Shown piece after piece: positions 33,270 through 42,369 of a DNA stretch of 64,000 nucleotides (the first letter of the stretch is position 1; each line of letters opens with the position of its first letter). A program made the translations under genes and the position numbers. The stretch is from Streptomyces odontomachi (GTDB lineage: Bacteria; Actinomycetota; Actinomycetes; Streptomycetales; Streptomycetaceae), in contig NZ_JAMJWG010000019.1 in assembly GCF_024435355.1 (NCBI RefSeq), positions 123,891 to 187,890 of the forward strand, in the 5' to 3' direction. The notes under the pieces are model-generated. The model worked only from the letters and a program-made list of their open reading frames with translations. It was not told the DNA's origin and ran no database searches.

Positions 33270-34027
33270 TGGTCATGGGTACCCCGACCGCGCTCGGTGC
33301 TCTTCCGGGAGTCAGGGCAGGATCGCTCACGGACCGCGTCGAGCAGCGGCTCATCGCGGCGATCATCGCCCGACAGTTCGACGTCGACGACCGCCTCCCC
33401 CAGGAGAGCGAGCTCGCGGAGGAGCTGGGCGTCAGCCGCCTCACCCTCCGTGAGGCCGTGAAGTCCCTGCAACGACTGGGGGTCGTACGGATCGAACGCG
33501 GCCGTGGCACGTTCGTCAATCCGCGATCCCGATGGTCCCAGCTCGACCCGCTCATCCTCACCGCGATGATCGACGCGGGACAGGGCGCAGGCGTCTACCG
33601 AAGCCTGACCGAACTGCGCCGGATGCTGGAGGTCGGCCTCGTCCCCCTCGCCGCCGAGCGCCGCACCGAAGAGCACCTGGCCGCCCTCGGCGACGCGCTG
33701 CACCGCATGCAGCACGCCTGCGACGCCCATGACGTGGGCGCCTTCGCCGCAGCCGACCTGGACTTCCACGACGTCCTGCTCGACGCGGCCGACAACCCCA
33801 TCGTGCTCGCCCTCTACGGCCTGATGAACGACGCACTGCGGCGCATCCGCGAGCAGACCACGACCCGCACGATCGGCGACCCCGCCGCGGTCGACACGCA
33901 CCGCCGGGTCTTCGAGGCGGTACAGGCGGGCGATCCCCTCGCCTCCGTCGACGCGATGAGCCGGCACTTCGACAACACGGCTCGGTACGTCGCCCAGGTG
34001 ATCGACGCGGACCAGGACGACGGGTAG
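33269..34027 (+). CDS. GntR regulator, FadR/FCD subfamily
   Basis: This 252-residue protein has an N-terminal winged helix (SLTDRVEQRLIAAIIARQFDVDDRLPQESELAEELGVSRLTLREAVKSLQRLGVVRIERGRGTFV, about residues 17-82) and a C-terminal FCD domain with the metal-binding D-x-x-x-H in AADLDFHDVLL and later TH and SRHFDNT histidines. It likely represses the sulfatase module, with a metabolite as inducer. Starts at ATG 33269 or ATG 33275 are both possible; the first overlaps the sulfatase stop. Confidence 0.9.
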   Translation: MVMGTPTALGALPGVRAGSLTDRVEQRLIAAIIARQFDVDDRLPQESELAEELGVSRLTLREAVKSLQRLGVVRIERGRGTFVNPRSRWSQLDPLILTAMIDAGQGAGVYRSLTELRRMLEVGLVPLAAERRTEEHLAALGDALHRMQHACDAHDVGAFAAADLDFHDVLLDAADNPIVLALYGLMNDALRRIREQTTTRTIGDPAAVDTHRRVFEAVQAGDPLASVDAMSRHFDNTARYVAQVIDADQDDG

Positions 34028-34066
34028 GGCCCGGCGCCGCGCCGGCCGCCCCGGGCGCACCCGCAC

Positions 34067-35281
34067 TCATGGGGTGACGGGGCTGCCGGCGCCGCGAGGT
34101 GGGAGGCGGACGGCGAGCAGGGTCGCGTCGTCGGTGAGCCGGCCGGCCGCGTGCCGGAAGAGCTGGTCGGTGAGGAGCCTCAGCAGTTCACCGGGGGCGA
34201 TGCCATCGGGGTGGTCGGTGGCGAGGCGCTCCAGCCAGGGGCGCAGGGGCAGGAACCGGCCGGCCCGGTCCCGGGCCTCGCTCACACCGTCGGAGACCAG
34301 CAGGACGGTCTCGCCCTGCTCCATGACGACGCGGCACACCGGGGGCGGCCCGCCGACCAGGTCGGCCAGGCCCAGGGGTGGACCCTGCTCCTGCGGCAAC
34401 CGGCGCACTCCCCTGGGGCCGATCACCAAGGGCCCTTCGTGGCCGAAGTTCACCACTTCGATGTCCGGCCCCTCCGTGGGGAATCCGACGATCACGCCGG
34501 TGGCGAACCGCTCCTGGGGGTCGCCGAGGGCGCGCATGAGGGCGTTGTGACGCTTCAGCCGCTGCTCCATCCGGGTGGCGACCACGCTCAGGTCCGGCTC
34601 GTGGTACCCCGCCTCCCGGAACGCCCCCACCAGCGCCCCCGCCGTGGACACCGCGGGCAGCCCCTTGCCCTGTACGTCTCCGAGCAGCACCCGGGCACCG
34701 CGCGGCGTGGCCAGCACTTCGTAGAAGTCCCCGCCCACCCGCGCCTCGACGTCGGCCGCGAGATAGCGCGCGGCGGAGTCCACACCCGCCCACCCCGGCG
34801 GAACCGGCCGCAGCAGCACCTGCCGGGTCGTTTCCGCCACGCCCTGGAGCCGATGCACATAGTCGCGTGCCTGCGTCCTGAGCACCGCGATGAAGATCGC
34901 GAGCAGCACGGAGACGACCTCCAACACGAAGTCCTCCGCGGGCAGGTGCGCGTCGGTCACCGCGGCGTTCACGGTCCGGTTGGTCACCAACGCCAGCAGA
35001 CCGAAGAAGGCCGTGACCCAGGGCGAGCACAGTCCGGCCGCCACCAACGGCACCAGCGTCAGCCAGTTGGCCACCTTGAGTGACGGCCCACCGAACTGTC
35101 CGACCAGCACCACGGCCAGCAGGAGAGCGGCCGGCAGCACCCAGGCCCACCTGCCGAACCGGATCAGCAACGGCTCTGGGATTCCGTCCGGCTGGCCCTG
35201 TCGCCATCGGTACGCGAGGGCAGGGAGGGCGGGGAGGGCGGGGACAGCACCGCCGCGCCAGCCGGAGGACAACCTTGCCAT
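34067..35281 (-). CDS. SpoIIE/RsbU-type PP2C serine phosphatase
   Basis: This 404-residue membrane-attached phosphatase has a hydrophobic N-terminal region with three or four segments (about residues 38-145), then a PP2C domain: RVGGDFYEVL, VLLGDVQGKGLPAVSTAG, TVLLVSDGVSEARD, and DDATLLAVRLP. The metal-binding aspartates (GDF, GDV, SDG, DD) are all present. Such proteins dephosphorylate anti-anti-sigma factors. No STAS or kinase gene is adjacent, so its partner lies elsewhere. The start is the ATG at 35281; the longer frame is not membrane-protein-like. Confidence 0.88.
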   Translation of the reverse strand: MARLSSGWRGGAVPALPALPALAYRWRQGQPDGIPEPLLIRFGRWAWVLPAALLLAVVLVGQFGGPSLKVANWLTLVPLVAAGLCSPWVTAFFGLLALVTNRTVNAAVTDAHLPAEDFVLEVVSVLLAIFIAVLRTQARDYVHRLQGVAETTRQVLLRPVPPGWAGVDSAARYLAADVEARVGGDFYEVLATPRGARVLLGDVQGKGLPAVSTAGALVGAFREAGYHEPDLSVVATRMEQRLKRHNALMRALGDPQERFATGVIVGFPTEGPDIEVVNFGHEGPLVIGPRGVRRLPQEQGPPLGLADLVGGPPPVCRVVMEQGETVLLVSDGVSEARDRAGRFLPLRPWLERLATDHPDGIAPGELLRLLTDQLFRHAAGRLTDDATLLAVRLPPRGAGSPVTP

Positions 35282-35375
35282 GCACCCCAGTCTGTGCGCC
35301 CCTGCCGCTGCCGGCCCGCCACCCGGGGCGGCCGTGCCGCAGGCACAAGCCGAACGGCCGCCTGCCCGGAAGGTC

Positions 35376-36575
35376 CTACTTGCCGGCTTGGAGCGCACCC
35401 CAGGTGTTGGCGCCGACGATGCCGTCGGCGGTGAGGCCGTGTGCTGACTGGTACTGCTCCACCGCCGCCGTGGTGTTCGGCCCGAACAGACCGTCGATCG
35501 CCACGGTGGTTCCCAGTGCCGCGGTCAGGGCACGCTGGAGGCGCTGGACGGCGGTGCCGCTCGATCCGTCCTGGAGGGTCGGCGTCGACCCGTGCGACAG
35601 CAGCGCCGTCCACGTGTGCGCGTCGACCTCACCGGACGCCGGCAGCCCGGCATCCGCCTGGAAGCCCTTCACCGCCGCCTCGGTATCGGCGTCGAACGTG
35701 CCCTTGAACGACTTCGGGTCGAAGCCGGCCCCCTTCAGGAGGCACTGTGCCGCCTGCACCAGGACACCGTTGGAGCCGGCCGCGATCGTCGGGTAGCGCG
35801 TCGCGTCGAGCGAGACGTCGTCGCACGTGCTGTCGCTCTGCACGAACGTGGTGGCCGCCGCCTCCCCGAGCTGCGTCGCCTGCGCATGGTCCTCGTTCCG
35901 CGACACCTTCGTGCCGGGGAACATGACGTAGCCGACGACCTTGCCCCCGACGCCGCCGCTGGAGGGGTCGGGATCGATCCCCAGCGCTTCGGCCATCGCG
36001 TAGGACGCCTCGCCTATGCTCGTGGTCGGGCCCTTGTCGCCGATCACGCCGTACACGACCCTGTCCTGGTAGATCACGGCACCGACGGTTCCACAGTTGA
36101 TCCCGGCACTCGTGTGGTCCCAGATGCTGCTCGGCAGGGGGACGACGATGTGCGGCAGCGTTGCGGAGTTCAAGGCGTCGCCGTCGGACTCCACGCAGGC
36201 GGTCTCCGACTGGTAGTACGGGTCGGTGTTCGGGTTGCACTCGTCGGTACGCTGGCCGTCGCAGTCGACATCGAGGTCGGCCGTCCAGAACACCGCACCG
36301 CTCTTTCCGCAGATGGGGATGGAGCGCGTGCCGCCGGCGTTCTCGGCGTACATGCCGCTGGAGATCTGCGTGCCGCACGTCGCGGTCTTCGCCCGCAGCT
36401 GGTCGGCCGACGGACCCGCGAGCAGCGCACCGGACGTCGCTGCCGGACGGGTGGATCGGCCGGCCGCGTCGTGGCCGGGCACCGCGTGCGCGGCGGGGCC
36501 GAGCGCGAGCACGACGAGCAGCGCCGCCGGCGCGGCCTCGAGCGCACGGCACCGCCACGGGATGAGGCGTCGCAT
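35376..36575 (-). CDS. Secreted GH75 chitosanase with two peptidoglycan-binding domains
   Basis: This 399-residue protein starts at the ATG at 36575 with GGAGG upstream. It has a signal peptide (APAALLVVLALGPAAHA). The catalytic module (about residues 60-255) has the GH75 pattern: GAVFWTADLDVDCDGQRTDECNPNTDPYYQ, with candidate acid residues, PHIVVPLPSS, and VVYGVIGDKGPTTSIGEASY. Two PG_binding_1 repeats follow (about 270-325 and 335-399), each with the G-x-F-D/G-x-x-T-x-x-A-V-x-x-F/Y-Q pattern. It should hydrolyse chitosan outside the cell, while the repeats could hold it on cell walls. The two-repeat architecture is unusual for GH75 to my knowledge. Confidence 0.85.
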   Translation of the reverse strand: MRRLIPWRCRALEAAPAALLVVLALGPAAHAVPGHDAAGRSTRPAATSGALLAGPSADQLRAKTATCGTQISSGMYAENAGGTRSIPICGKSGAVFWTADLDVDCDGQRTDECNPNTDPYYQSETACVESDGDALNSATLPHIVVPLPSSIWDHTSAGINCGTVGAVIYQDRVVYGVIGDKGPTTSIGEASYAMAEALGIDPDPSSGGVGGKVVGYVMFPGTKVSRNEDHAQATQLGEAAATTFVQSDSTCDDVSLDATRYPTIAAGSNGVLVQAAQCLLKGAGFDPKSFKGTFDADTEAAVKGFQADAGLPASGEVDAHTWTALLSHGSTPTLQDGSSGTAVQRLQRALTAALGTTVAIDGLFGPNTTAAVEQYQSAHGLTADGIVGANTWGALQAGK

Positions 36576-36833
36576 CAGACCTCCATGGGTGAGGGGCAGG
36601 ACGTGTCCCTGGTGTGCGCCAGAGGTACCGCACGGCGGTTGCGCCACGGTTGCTCGAGATTTCCGGCGACGTTGAACGCCGGGTCATACTCCCGCGTATC
36701 ACAGGAGAAGGAGCACGTGCCGCACACCACGCAGTACGCGCCACCCGAGCGGACAGAGCTACAGAGCACGAACAGCGCGTCAAGCGCATCGCAAGGAATG
36801 CACGACTCAGCACAGGAGCCCGGAGGCCCGAGC

Positions 36834-37295
36834 ATGACCTCTTCGCAGAAAGCCCGCAGCAGCCCGTCCCGCCGCACGGTCGTCGCCGCAGCGGGTGTCG
36901 CCGGCCTGACCGCCACGCTCGCTGCCTGCGGCTCGGACGACTCCGGCGGCGACACCGGCTCGTCCGGGTCGACCGGCAAGGGCGGCTCGTCCGACCGGTC
37001 CGCGAAGAAGGGGCCCCTGGCCAGCACCTCGGACATCCCGGAGGGCGGCGGGAAGATCTTCGCCGACGAGCAGGTGGTGGTGACCCAGCCGACGAAGGGC
37101 GACTTCAAGGCGTTCTCGACGTCCTGCACCCACCGCGGTTGCGCGGTGTCGAGCGTCTCCGACGGCACGATCAACTGCCCGTGCCACGGGAGCAAGTTCT
37201 CCATCGAGGACGGCAGCGTGAAGCACGCGCCCGCGACGCAGCCACTGCCCGGTCGGGAGATCAAGGTGTCCGGGGGTTCGATCTCGCTCGCCTGA
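36834..37295 (+). CDS. Rieske [2Fe-2S] lipoprotein
   Basis: This 153-residue protein starts at the ATG at 36834, seven bases after GGAGG; an in-frame ATG at 36798 is a weaker alternative. A twin-arginine (SRRTVV) and lipobox (LAAC) leader suggests Tat export and lipid anchoring. A Ser/Gly linker precedes a Rieske fold with both ligand loops, SCTHRGCAV and CPCHGSKF (Cys-His pairs). It should carry one electron, but no partner oxidoreductase is adjacent. It is divergent from the chitosanase and followed by a strong terminator. Confidence 0.9.
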   Translation: MTSSQKARSSPSRRTVVAAAGVAGLTATLAACGSDDSGGDTGSSGSTGKGGSSDRSAKKGPLASTSDIPEGGGKIFADEQVVVTQPTKGDFKAFSTSCTHRGCAVSSVSDGTINCPCHGSKFSIEDGSVKHAPATQPLPGREIKVSGGSISLA

Positions 37296-37373
37296 AGCGC
37301 GGCGGGCGACTGCCGTCGGAGAGGTCCAGGACCACCCGGTGGGCCAAGGCGCGTCGCCGCGCCGGGCCGGGTG

Positions 37374-37414
37374 AGCGGTCGGGGCGACGGGGGGCTGCCG
37401 TCGCCCCGACCGCT
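37374..37414. terminator. Strong bidirectional terminator
   Basis: A perfect 17-bp stem (37374-37390 with 37398-37414) has a 7-base loop. It lies between the Rieske gene and the convergent MocR gene in the 305-base gap 37296-37600, which holds nothing else I can support. Confidence 0.85.
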
Positions 37415-37600
37415 GTCGTGTGCGGCCGACCGGCTGGTGATCGCCCTGCCGGTCGGGGCCCACCGGCCGGCCCGCAGCCGTGCGCGACGCCGCGCGACCG
37501 CACGGGCCGACGACCCCGCAGGCCGGCCGCGGCAGGCGAGCCCCCGCAGCCGGGCGAGGGCACACGGCGGAGCGGCGTCCCACCGGCCGGGCGCCGGCGC

Positions 37601-38932
37601 TCAGTCGTAGCGCCGGGCGGGCCCAGGGCCCGTGGCCGACGCCACGGCGTCCGCCACCGCGGCGATGTCGTCCTCGGTCAGGCCCGACACGGTGATCCGC
37701 ACTCCGGGTGGCGTGTTCATCCGGAAGCCGGCGCCCGGGGCGACGGCCCAGCCCGCGCTCAGCAACCGGGCCACGGCGCTGGTCTCGTCCCGCACCGGCA
37801 CCCAGACGTTCATCCCGCTGCGGCCGTGCGCCGCCACACCCCGCTCGGCGAGGGCCGCGATCAGCGCCGAGCGGCGCCGCCCGTAGGCCGCGGAGACGGC
37901 CCGGGCGTCCACCGCCCGCTCCTCCCAGAGCCGTACGACGGCACGCTGCTGGAGACGGCTGACCCAGCCGGGCCCGAGACGCTGCCGCCCCTGCACCCGG
38001 TCGATGGTCACCGCGTCGCCGGTGAGCACCGCGAGTCGCAGGTCGGGGCCGTAGGCCTTGGCCACGGACCTGACGATCACCCAGGATTCCGTGGCGCCCG
38101 CCAGCGGGTTCAACGGGAGGTCGACGATGCCGTGGCCGTGGTCGTCCTCGATGAGCAGCACCCCGGGGTGGGCGTCCAGCACGGCGCGCAGCTCACGGGC
38201 CCGGGCGGCGGTGACCGCTGCCCCGGTGGGATTCTGCGCGCGATCGGTGACGACGACGGCGCGCGCCCCCTCGCGTAGGGCCCGCTCGGTCTCCGCCGGC
38301 AGCGGCCCCTCGTCGTCCACCCGGACGGGCACCGGGCGCAGCCCCAGTGCCGGTACGAGATCGAGCAGCGCATGCCACCCGGGGTCCTCCACCGCAACCC
38401 GGTCGCCGGACCTGAGATGGGCGGTGAGCACCCGTTCGACGGCGTCGAGCGAGCCGGCGGTGACGGCGATCGGCCCCGCCGGCACCCCGTCCGCGTCGAA
38501 GGCGGCGCGCGCCTGCCGGGCGAGCTCCGGCTCCGTGGCCTCGTCGCCATAGAGCACCGGGTGTGCGTCGCCCTGCGCCGCCGCGGCGGCGAAGGCGGCA
38601 CCGAGCACGGGCAGCAGTGCGGGATCCGGGTTGCCCGTGGAGACGTCTCGCGCGCCGGACGGCACGTCCACGCGCATTCCCTCCCGCGCCGTCGTCGCGG
38701 GCCTGGCCCGCACGCGGGTGCCCCTGCGCCCCGCCGTCTCGACGACCCCGCGCTCGCGCAGCGTCCGGTAGGCGGCGGCCACGGTGTTGGGGTTGACGCC
38801 CAGCTGCTGGGCCAGCTCCCGCATCGGCGGCAGCGGGTCGCCCGGCTCCAGCGCACCCGAACCCACCGCACGCTCCACGGCACCCGCGATCTCCGATGCG
38901 CGTCGCCCGGTGATCAGATATTCTCCTAGCAC
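37601..38932 (-). CDS. MocR-type regulator (GntR wHTH fused to aminotransferase)
   Basis: This 443-residue protein has a winged helix (about residues 8-75: AGAVERAVGSGALEPGDPLPPMRELAQQLGVNPNTVAAAYRTLRERGVVETAGRRGT) and a fold-type I aminotransferase domain with the PLP Lys in RSVAKAYGPDLRLAVL and DRAQNPTG. MocR/PdxR proteins sense PLP and control vitamin B6 genes, among others. The divergent neighbour is a PNPOx-like flavoprotein, which fits that theme. The GTG at 38932 has no ribosome binding site and may be a leaderless start. Confidence 0.9.
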   Translation of the reverse strand: MLGEYLITGRRASEIAGAVERAVGSGALEPGDPLPPMRELAQQLGVNPNTVAAAYRTLRERGVVETAGRRGTRVRARPATTAREGMRVDVPSGARDVSTGNPDPALLPVLGAAFAAAAAQGDAHPVLYGDEATEPELARQARAAFDADGVPAGPIAVTAGSLDAVERVLTAHLRSGDRVAVEDPGWHALLDLVPALGLRPVPVRVDDEGPLPAETERALREGARAVVVTDRAQNPTGAAVTAARARELRAVLDAHPGVLLIEDDHGHGIVDLPLNPLAGATESWVIVRSVAKAYGPDLRLAVLTGDAVTIDRVQGRQRLGPGWVSRLQQRAVVRLWEERAVDARAVSAAYGRRRSALIAALAERGVAAHGRSGMNVWVPVRDETSAVARLLSAGWAVAPGAGFRMNTPPGVRITVSGLTEDDIAAVADAVASATGPGPARRYD

Positions 38933-38959
38933 AAACCCAATTTTGTACTAGTACATAAC
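38927..38959. promoter_or_regulatory. Candidate MocR operator region
   Basis: TGTACTAGTACA (38944-38955) is a perfect palindrome. In addition, TAGCACAAAC (38927-38936) and TAGTACATAAC (38949-38959) form a direct repeat 22 bases apart, about two helical turns, the arrangement preferred by PdxR/MocR regulators. The site spans the MocR start region, between the divergent genes. Confidence 0.55.
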
Positions 38960-39075
38960 CGCAAGGCAAGTCCGCCACGCCAGGCTTGCTCGATTCCCAC
39001 CCAGCACCCCGCCGCTTCCGCCACCGCCACGAGCCCCACCACCTCTCCGCCGTCTCTTCATCCCTGAGGACAGCC

Positions 39076-39759
39076 ATGCCAGACCAGTCCGCCCCCACCG
39101 GGTACGCCCCCACCGACCGCACCGTCCCCACCCGCGCCCGGGAGCGTGCCTCGTACGACCGCGCGCTGGTGCACGCCATCCTCGACGAGGCCTACTTCTG
39201 CCATCTCGGCTTCGTGCGCGAGGGCGCGCCCGTGGTGCTGCCGACACTCTTCGGCCGCGTCGGCGAGCGGCTCTACGTGCACGGCTCCACCGGCTCCCGC
39301 CCGCTGCGGATGGCGGGCGACACCTCCGGGGAGGCGGACGCCGGGCTGCCGGTCTGTGTCACGGTCACCCATGTGGACGGTCTGGTGCTGGCCAGGTCGG
39401 CGTTCCACCACAGCATCAACTACCGCTCCGTGGTCGTGCACGGCATCGCACACCCGGTGACCGACCTCGACGAGAAGCAGGCCGCGCTCAACGCGCTGGT
39501 CGACCACGTCGTGCCGGGCCGCGCCGCCGACTCGCGGCCGGCGAACCCGAAGGAGCTAGCGGCGACCGCGGTGCTCCGCCTGGACCTCGCCGAGGTCTCC
39601 GCGAAGGTGCGCACCGGCGGTCCGAACGACGAGGCGGAGGATCTCGCCCTCCCGCACTGGGCCGGTGTGGTCCCCGTCCAGACGGGCTACGGCCCGCCCG
39701 TCCCGTCGGACGACCTCCCCGAACAGACGTCCGTGCCGGAGTACCTCTCGACCCTCTGA
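39076..39759 (+). CDS. Pyridoxamine 5'-phosphate oxidase-like FMN-binding protein
   Basis: This 227-residue protein starts at the ATG at 39076, with GAGGA upstream. The split-barrel flavin-binding pattern is clear: YFCHLGFVREGAPVVLPTLFGRVGERLYVHGSTGSRPLRM, then VCVTVTHVDGLVLARSAFHHSINYRSVVVHG. It is not PdxH itself but the broader FMN/F420-binding family. Control by the adjacent MocR protein is inferred from gene order and the shared operator region. Confidence 0.87.
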   Translation: MPDQSAPTGYAPTDRTVPTRARERASYDRALVHAILDEAYFCHLGFVREGAPVVLPTLFGRVGERLYVHGSTGSRPLRMAGDTSGEADAGLPVCVTVTHVDGLVLARSAFHHSINYRSVVVHGIAHPVTDLDEKQAALNALVDHVVPGRAADSRPANPKELAATAVLRLDLAEVSAKVRTGGPNDEAEDLALPHWAGVVPVQTGYGPPVPSDDLPEQTSVPEYLSTL

Positions 39760-39794
39760 CCCGTTTCCCGGGCTGTGCGAGGGCGCCCCTCGGC

Positions 39795-39835
39795 GTCCGC
39801 GCGGCGGCGCGGTCCGATCCGGCCGCCGCGCGGAC
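39795..39835. terminator. Strong bidirectional terminator
   Basis: GTCCGCGCGGCGGC (39795-39808) pairs perfectly with 39822-39835 (14 bp, 13-base loop), between convergent genes ending at 39759 and 39842. Confidence 0.8.
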
Positions 39836-39841
39836 TCCGGG

Positions 39842-40870
39842 TCAGACGAGCGCCGTCTCCCGCTCCGCCGCGGCGCCCCTGGCCTCCGTCACCGCCAGCC
39901 CTGCGACGGCGCCCAGCATCAGCAGGGTGCCCGCCACGGTCGGCGCCGTCAGCCGCTCGCCGAGCAGCACCACGGCGAGCACGGCCGCGCTGACCGGCTC
40001 CAGGAGCATGATCACGGAGACGGTGGCGGAGCGCACCACAGCGGCGCCCGCGAAGTACAGCCCGTACGCGAGCGCGGTGGGCACCGCGGCGATGTACCCG
40101 ATCAGCAGCAGTGCCCGACCCGGGTGCACCAGGTGCGGAAACAGCCCTTCGACCAGCCCGAAGGGCAGCAGGCACAGCACCGTCACCGCGAACACCCAGA
40201 CCGTGTCGCCCGAGCCGTCGACGCCGCCCGCGCGCCCCCACCGCCGGGTGAGCAGCGTCATGACGGCGTATCCGGCGGCGGACAGCACGGCCAGCACGAC
40301 GCCCCAGGGGCGCACCGTCGCGCCGCTTCCGCCGAGCACCAGCACGGCGAGCCCGGCGAGGGCGCCCACCACGGCCGCGATCCCGCCGCGGCCGAGCACC
40401 TCACCCATGGCGAGCCGCGCCCCGGCCGCGATCAGCACGGGACCGGCGCCGAGTGTCACCACCGTGCCGACGGCGAGCCCCGTCGCCTGCACGGCGGCGA
40501 AGTACGCGGTCTGGAAGACGGCGAGGGCGATTCCGTTGGCGCCGATCCGGAACGCCCTGCTGCGCCACGGCTCGACGGCACTCCCGCGTGCCCCGTTCCG
40601 CGGGGCTGGCGCGGTACGTCCGGCACGCATGGCTCGCACCGTACGTTCGCGGCGCGCGGCGCGCGCCGTACGCAGGGCACGCGCGGCGCACAGCAGCACG
40701 AGCCCGCCCAGGCACCTCCAGAAGGACAGGGCGATGGGCCCCAGGTCAGTGGAGCGGTAGAGCAGGGAGGCGGCGGCACCGGCGGTGCCCCAGGCGATCC
40801 CGGCGATGATCAGGTACCACAGGCCTCGCCCGACGGGCAGGCCGGAGGCAGGGGTTACGGCATTCGACAC
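39842..40870 (-). CDS. EamA/DMT superfamily transporter
   Basis: This 342-residue protein has ten hydrophobic helices in two EamA repeats (about residues 15-150 and 185-330). A basic loop (ARAARRERTVRAMRAGRTAPAPRNGARG) after the second helix is longer than usual. Family members export amino acids or metabolites. It starts with GTG at 40870 behind GGAG. It lies beside a second EamA gene on the same strand, 176 bases apart. Confidence 0.88.
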   Translation of the reverse strand: MSNAVTPASGLPVGRGLWYLIIAGIAWGTAGAAASLLYRSTDLGPIALSFWRCLGGLVLLCAARALRTARAARRERTVRAMRAGRTAPAPRNGARGSAVEPWRSRAFRIGANGIALAVFQTAYFAAVQATGLAVGTVVTLGAGPVLIAAGARLAMGEVLGRGGIAAVVGALAGLAVLVLGGSGATVRPWGVVLAVLSAAGYAVMTLLTRRWGRAGGVDGSGDTVWVFAVTVLCLLPFGLVEGLFPHLVHPGRALLLIGYIAAVPTALAYGLYFAGAAVVRSATVSVIMLLEPVSAAVLAVVLLGERLTAPTVAGTLLMLGAVAGLAVTEARGAAAERETALV

Positions 40871-41046
40871 GTGGATTCTCCGCAGATTCGCAGAAGCTCG
40901 GAATCAGGCCCTGGTCGACAAGGCCCGTGGACTTCCTCTGCGGGCAGCACCGTTCGGCCCGGCGGTCAGCCGGGCGGTTTCCGGGAGGCCCGCCTCAGCG
41001 GGCGGGGGGCGGAAGAACGAGTGCCTTCGAATGCATGATCATCACC

Positions 41047-42117
41047 CTACGTGCGGTCGCGGCGCACCGGCAACTTCTGCGGTTGCCCCGACGTCTCCGG
41101 CCGGCCACCGGCGGCCCCTGCCGCATCGAGCCGCGTCGTCCCCTGTGAGGCGTCCTGGCACCCGCAGGTGACCGGTTCCCGGGGTGCCCTGCCCGGTGTC
41201 GCCGACTGTGCGATGAACGCGCCGAGGAGCACCACCGCTCCGCCGGCGAGCTGGGTCGCCGACAGGTGCTCGCCGAGCAGGAACCAGGCGAGGACGGTGG
41301 CGACCACCGCCTCCAGGCAGGCCACCACCCCGGCCACCTGCGCCGAGAGCCGGCGCACCGCCGTGATGCCGGTGATGTAGGCGACGATCGTCGCGATCAG
41401 CACGATCCAGCCGACCAGGACGGCGGCCGGCACTGCGGTGCCGTTCATCCGTGCGGAGCTGCCCAGCAGCGTCCAGTCCATGGTCCAGGGGCGGGCGACG
41501 ACGGTGAGCAGCACGGTGGCCACCAGCAGCCCGTAGGCGATCACGCCGAGCGGGTCGGGGGCCTGGTCGCCCGCGTCACTGCCGTGGTCACCGAGCAGGA
41601 AGTACCCGGCCTGGCAGCAGGCGGCGACCAGGGCGAGCGACAGCCCGGTGACGTCGAAGCGCAGCCCCGACCACACCTCCACGACGCAGGCCAACCCGCC
41701 GGTGGCGAGGACCACCCCGACCGCGGCGGCCCGGGTGACCGTCCGGCGCTGCACGAACCGCACCCAGCCCAGCACCAGCGCCGGCCCCAGGTACTCGATC
41801 AGCAGCGCCACGCTCACGGGGATGCTGGACAGCGCGGCGAAGTAGCAGGCCTGCACGCCGGCGACACCGAGCAGGCCGTACCCGAACAGCAGCATGGGCC
41901 GTCCGCGCGCCAGCCGCCGGTGGCGCCAGGCGAACGGCAGCATCACCACGGCGGCGCCCGCCACCCGGAGCCACGCCACGTGCAGCGACCCGAACCCCGC
42001 CACGATCAGTGGCTTGGCCGCAACGCCCGAACCGCCGAAGGCGAGTGCGGACACCAGGGCGAGGCCGAGGCCGACACCCCTGCTTCGGTCGAACCGGCCA
42101 GCCTGTGACGTGTGCAT
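41047..42117 (-). CDS. EamA/DMT superfamily transporter
   Basis: This 356-residue protein has ten transmembrane helices in two repeats and a hydrophilic C-terminal tail of about 55 residues (RAPREPVTCGCQDASQG...). RhaT/EamA features include YFAALSSIPVSVALLIEYLGPALVLGW and a second-repeat AQVAGVVACLEAVVATVLAWFLLGEHLSATQLAGGAVVLLGAF. Substrate unknown. The paralogue at 39842 may share a role. Confidence 0.88.
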   Translation of the reverse strand: MHTSQAGRFDRSRGVGLGLALVSALAFGGSGVAAKPLIVAGFGSLHVAWLRVAGAAVVMLPFAWRHRRLARGRPMLLFGYGLLGVAGVQACYFAALSSIPVSVALLIEYLGPALVLGWVRFVQRRTVTRAAAVGVVLATGGLACVVEVWSGLRFDVTGLSLALVAACCQAGYFLLGDHGSDAGDQAPDPLGVIAYGLLVATVLLTVVARPWTMDWTLLGSSARMNGTAVPAAVLVGWIVLIATIVAYITGITAVRRLSAQVAGVVACLEAVVATVLAWFLLGEHLSATQLAGGAVVLLGAFIAQSATPGRAPREPVTCGCQDASQGTTRLDAAGAAGGRPETSGQPQKLPVRRDRT

Positions 42118-42198
42118 TCGCTCATGATGGCAAACGTCGTCATGAGCGTCACATCGGTAGCGCCTGTCGCATGAGGGTGCCGGCGGCGTCCGGGCTAG

Positions 42199-42369
42199 GC
42201 CCTGTCGTCAAACTCCCGTCTGCCCGGCGGCGTCATGCACGCCCTCTCGCCGCACCGGGCACAAGCCCACGTACATCCAGTACGCGGACTCGCGCCCGGC
42301 GCGCCGAGAGCACGCACCTGACGCCGCCGGACCGCCCTTCGGGCAACGACGGGAGTTTGACGACAGGAC
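42199..42369. mobile_element. MITE-like element with 19-bp perfect terminal inverted repeats
   Basis: CCTGTCGTCAAACTCCCGT at the left end (from 42201) recurs inverted at the right (ending about 42367), and the arms extend to about 22 bases with one mismatch. The element is about 171 bp and encodes no transposase. It is flanked by CTAG on both sides (42195-42198 and 42370-42373), a possible 4-bp target duplication like those of IS5-group elements; a TA duplication is an alternative reading. I recall this terminal sequence as recurrent in Streptomyces genomes. Confidence 0.82.
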
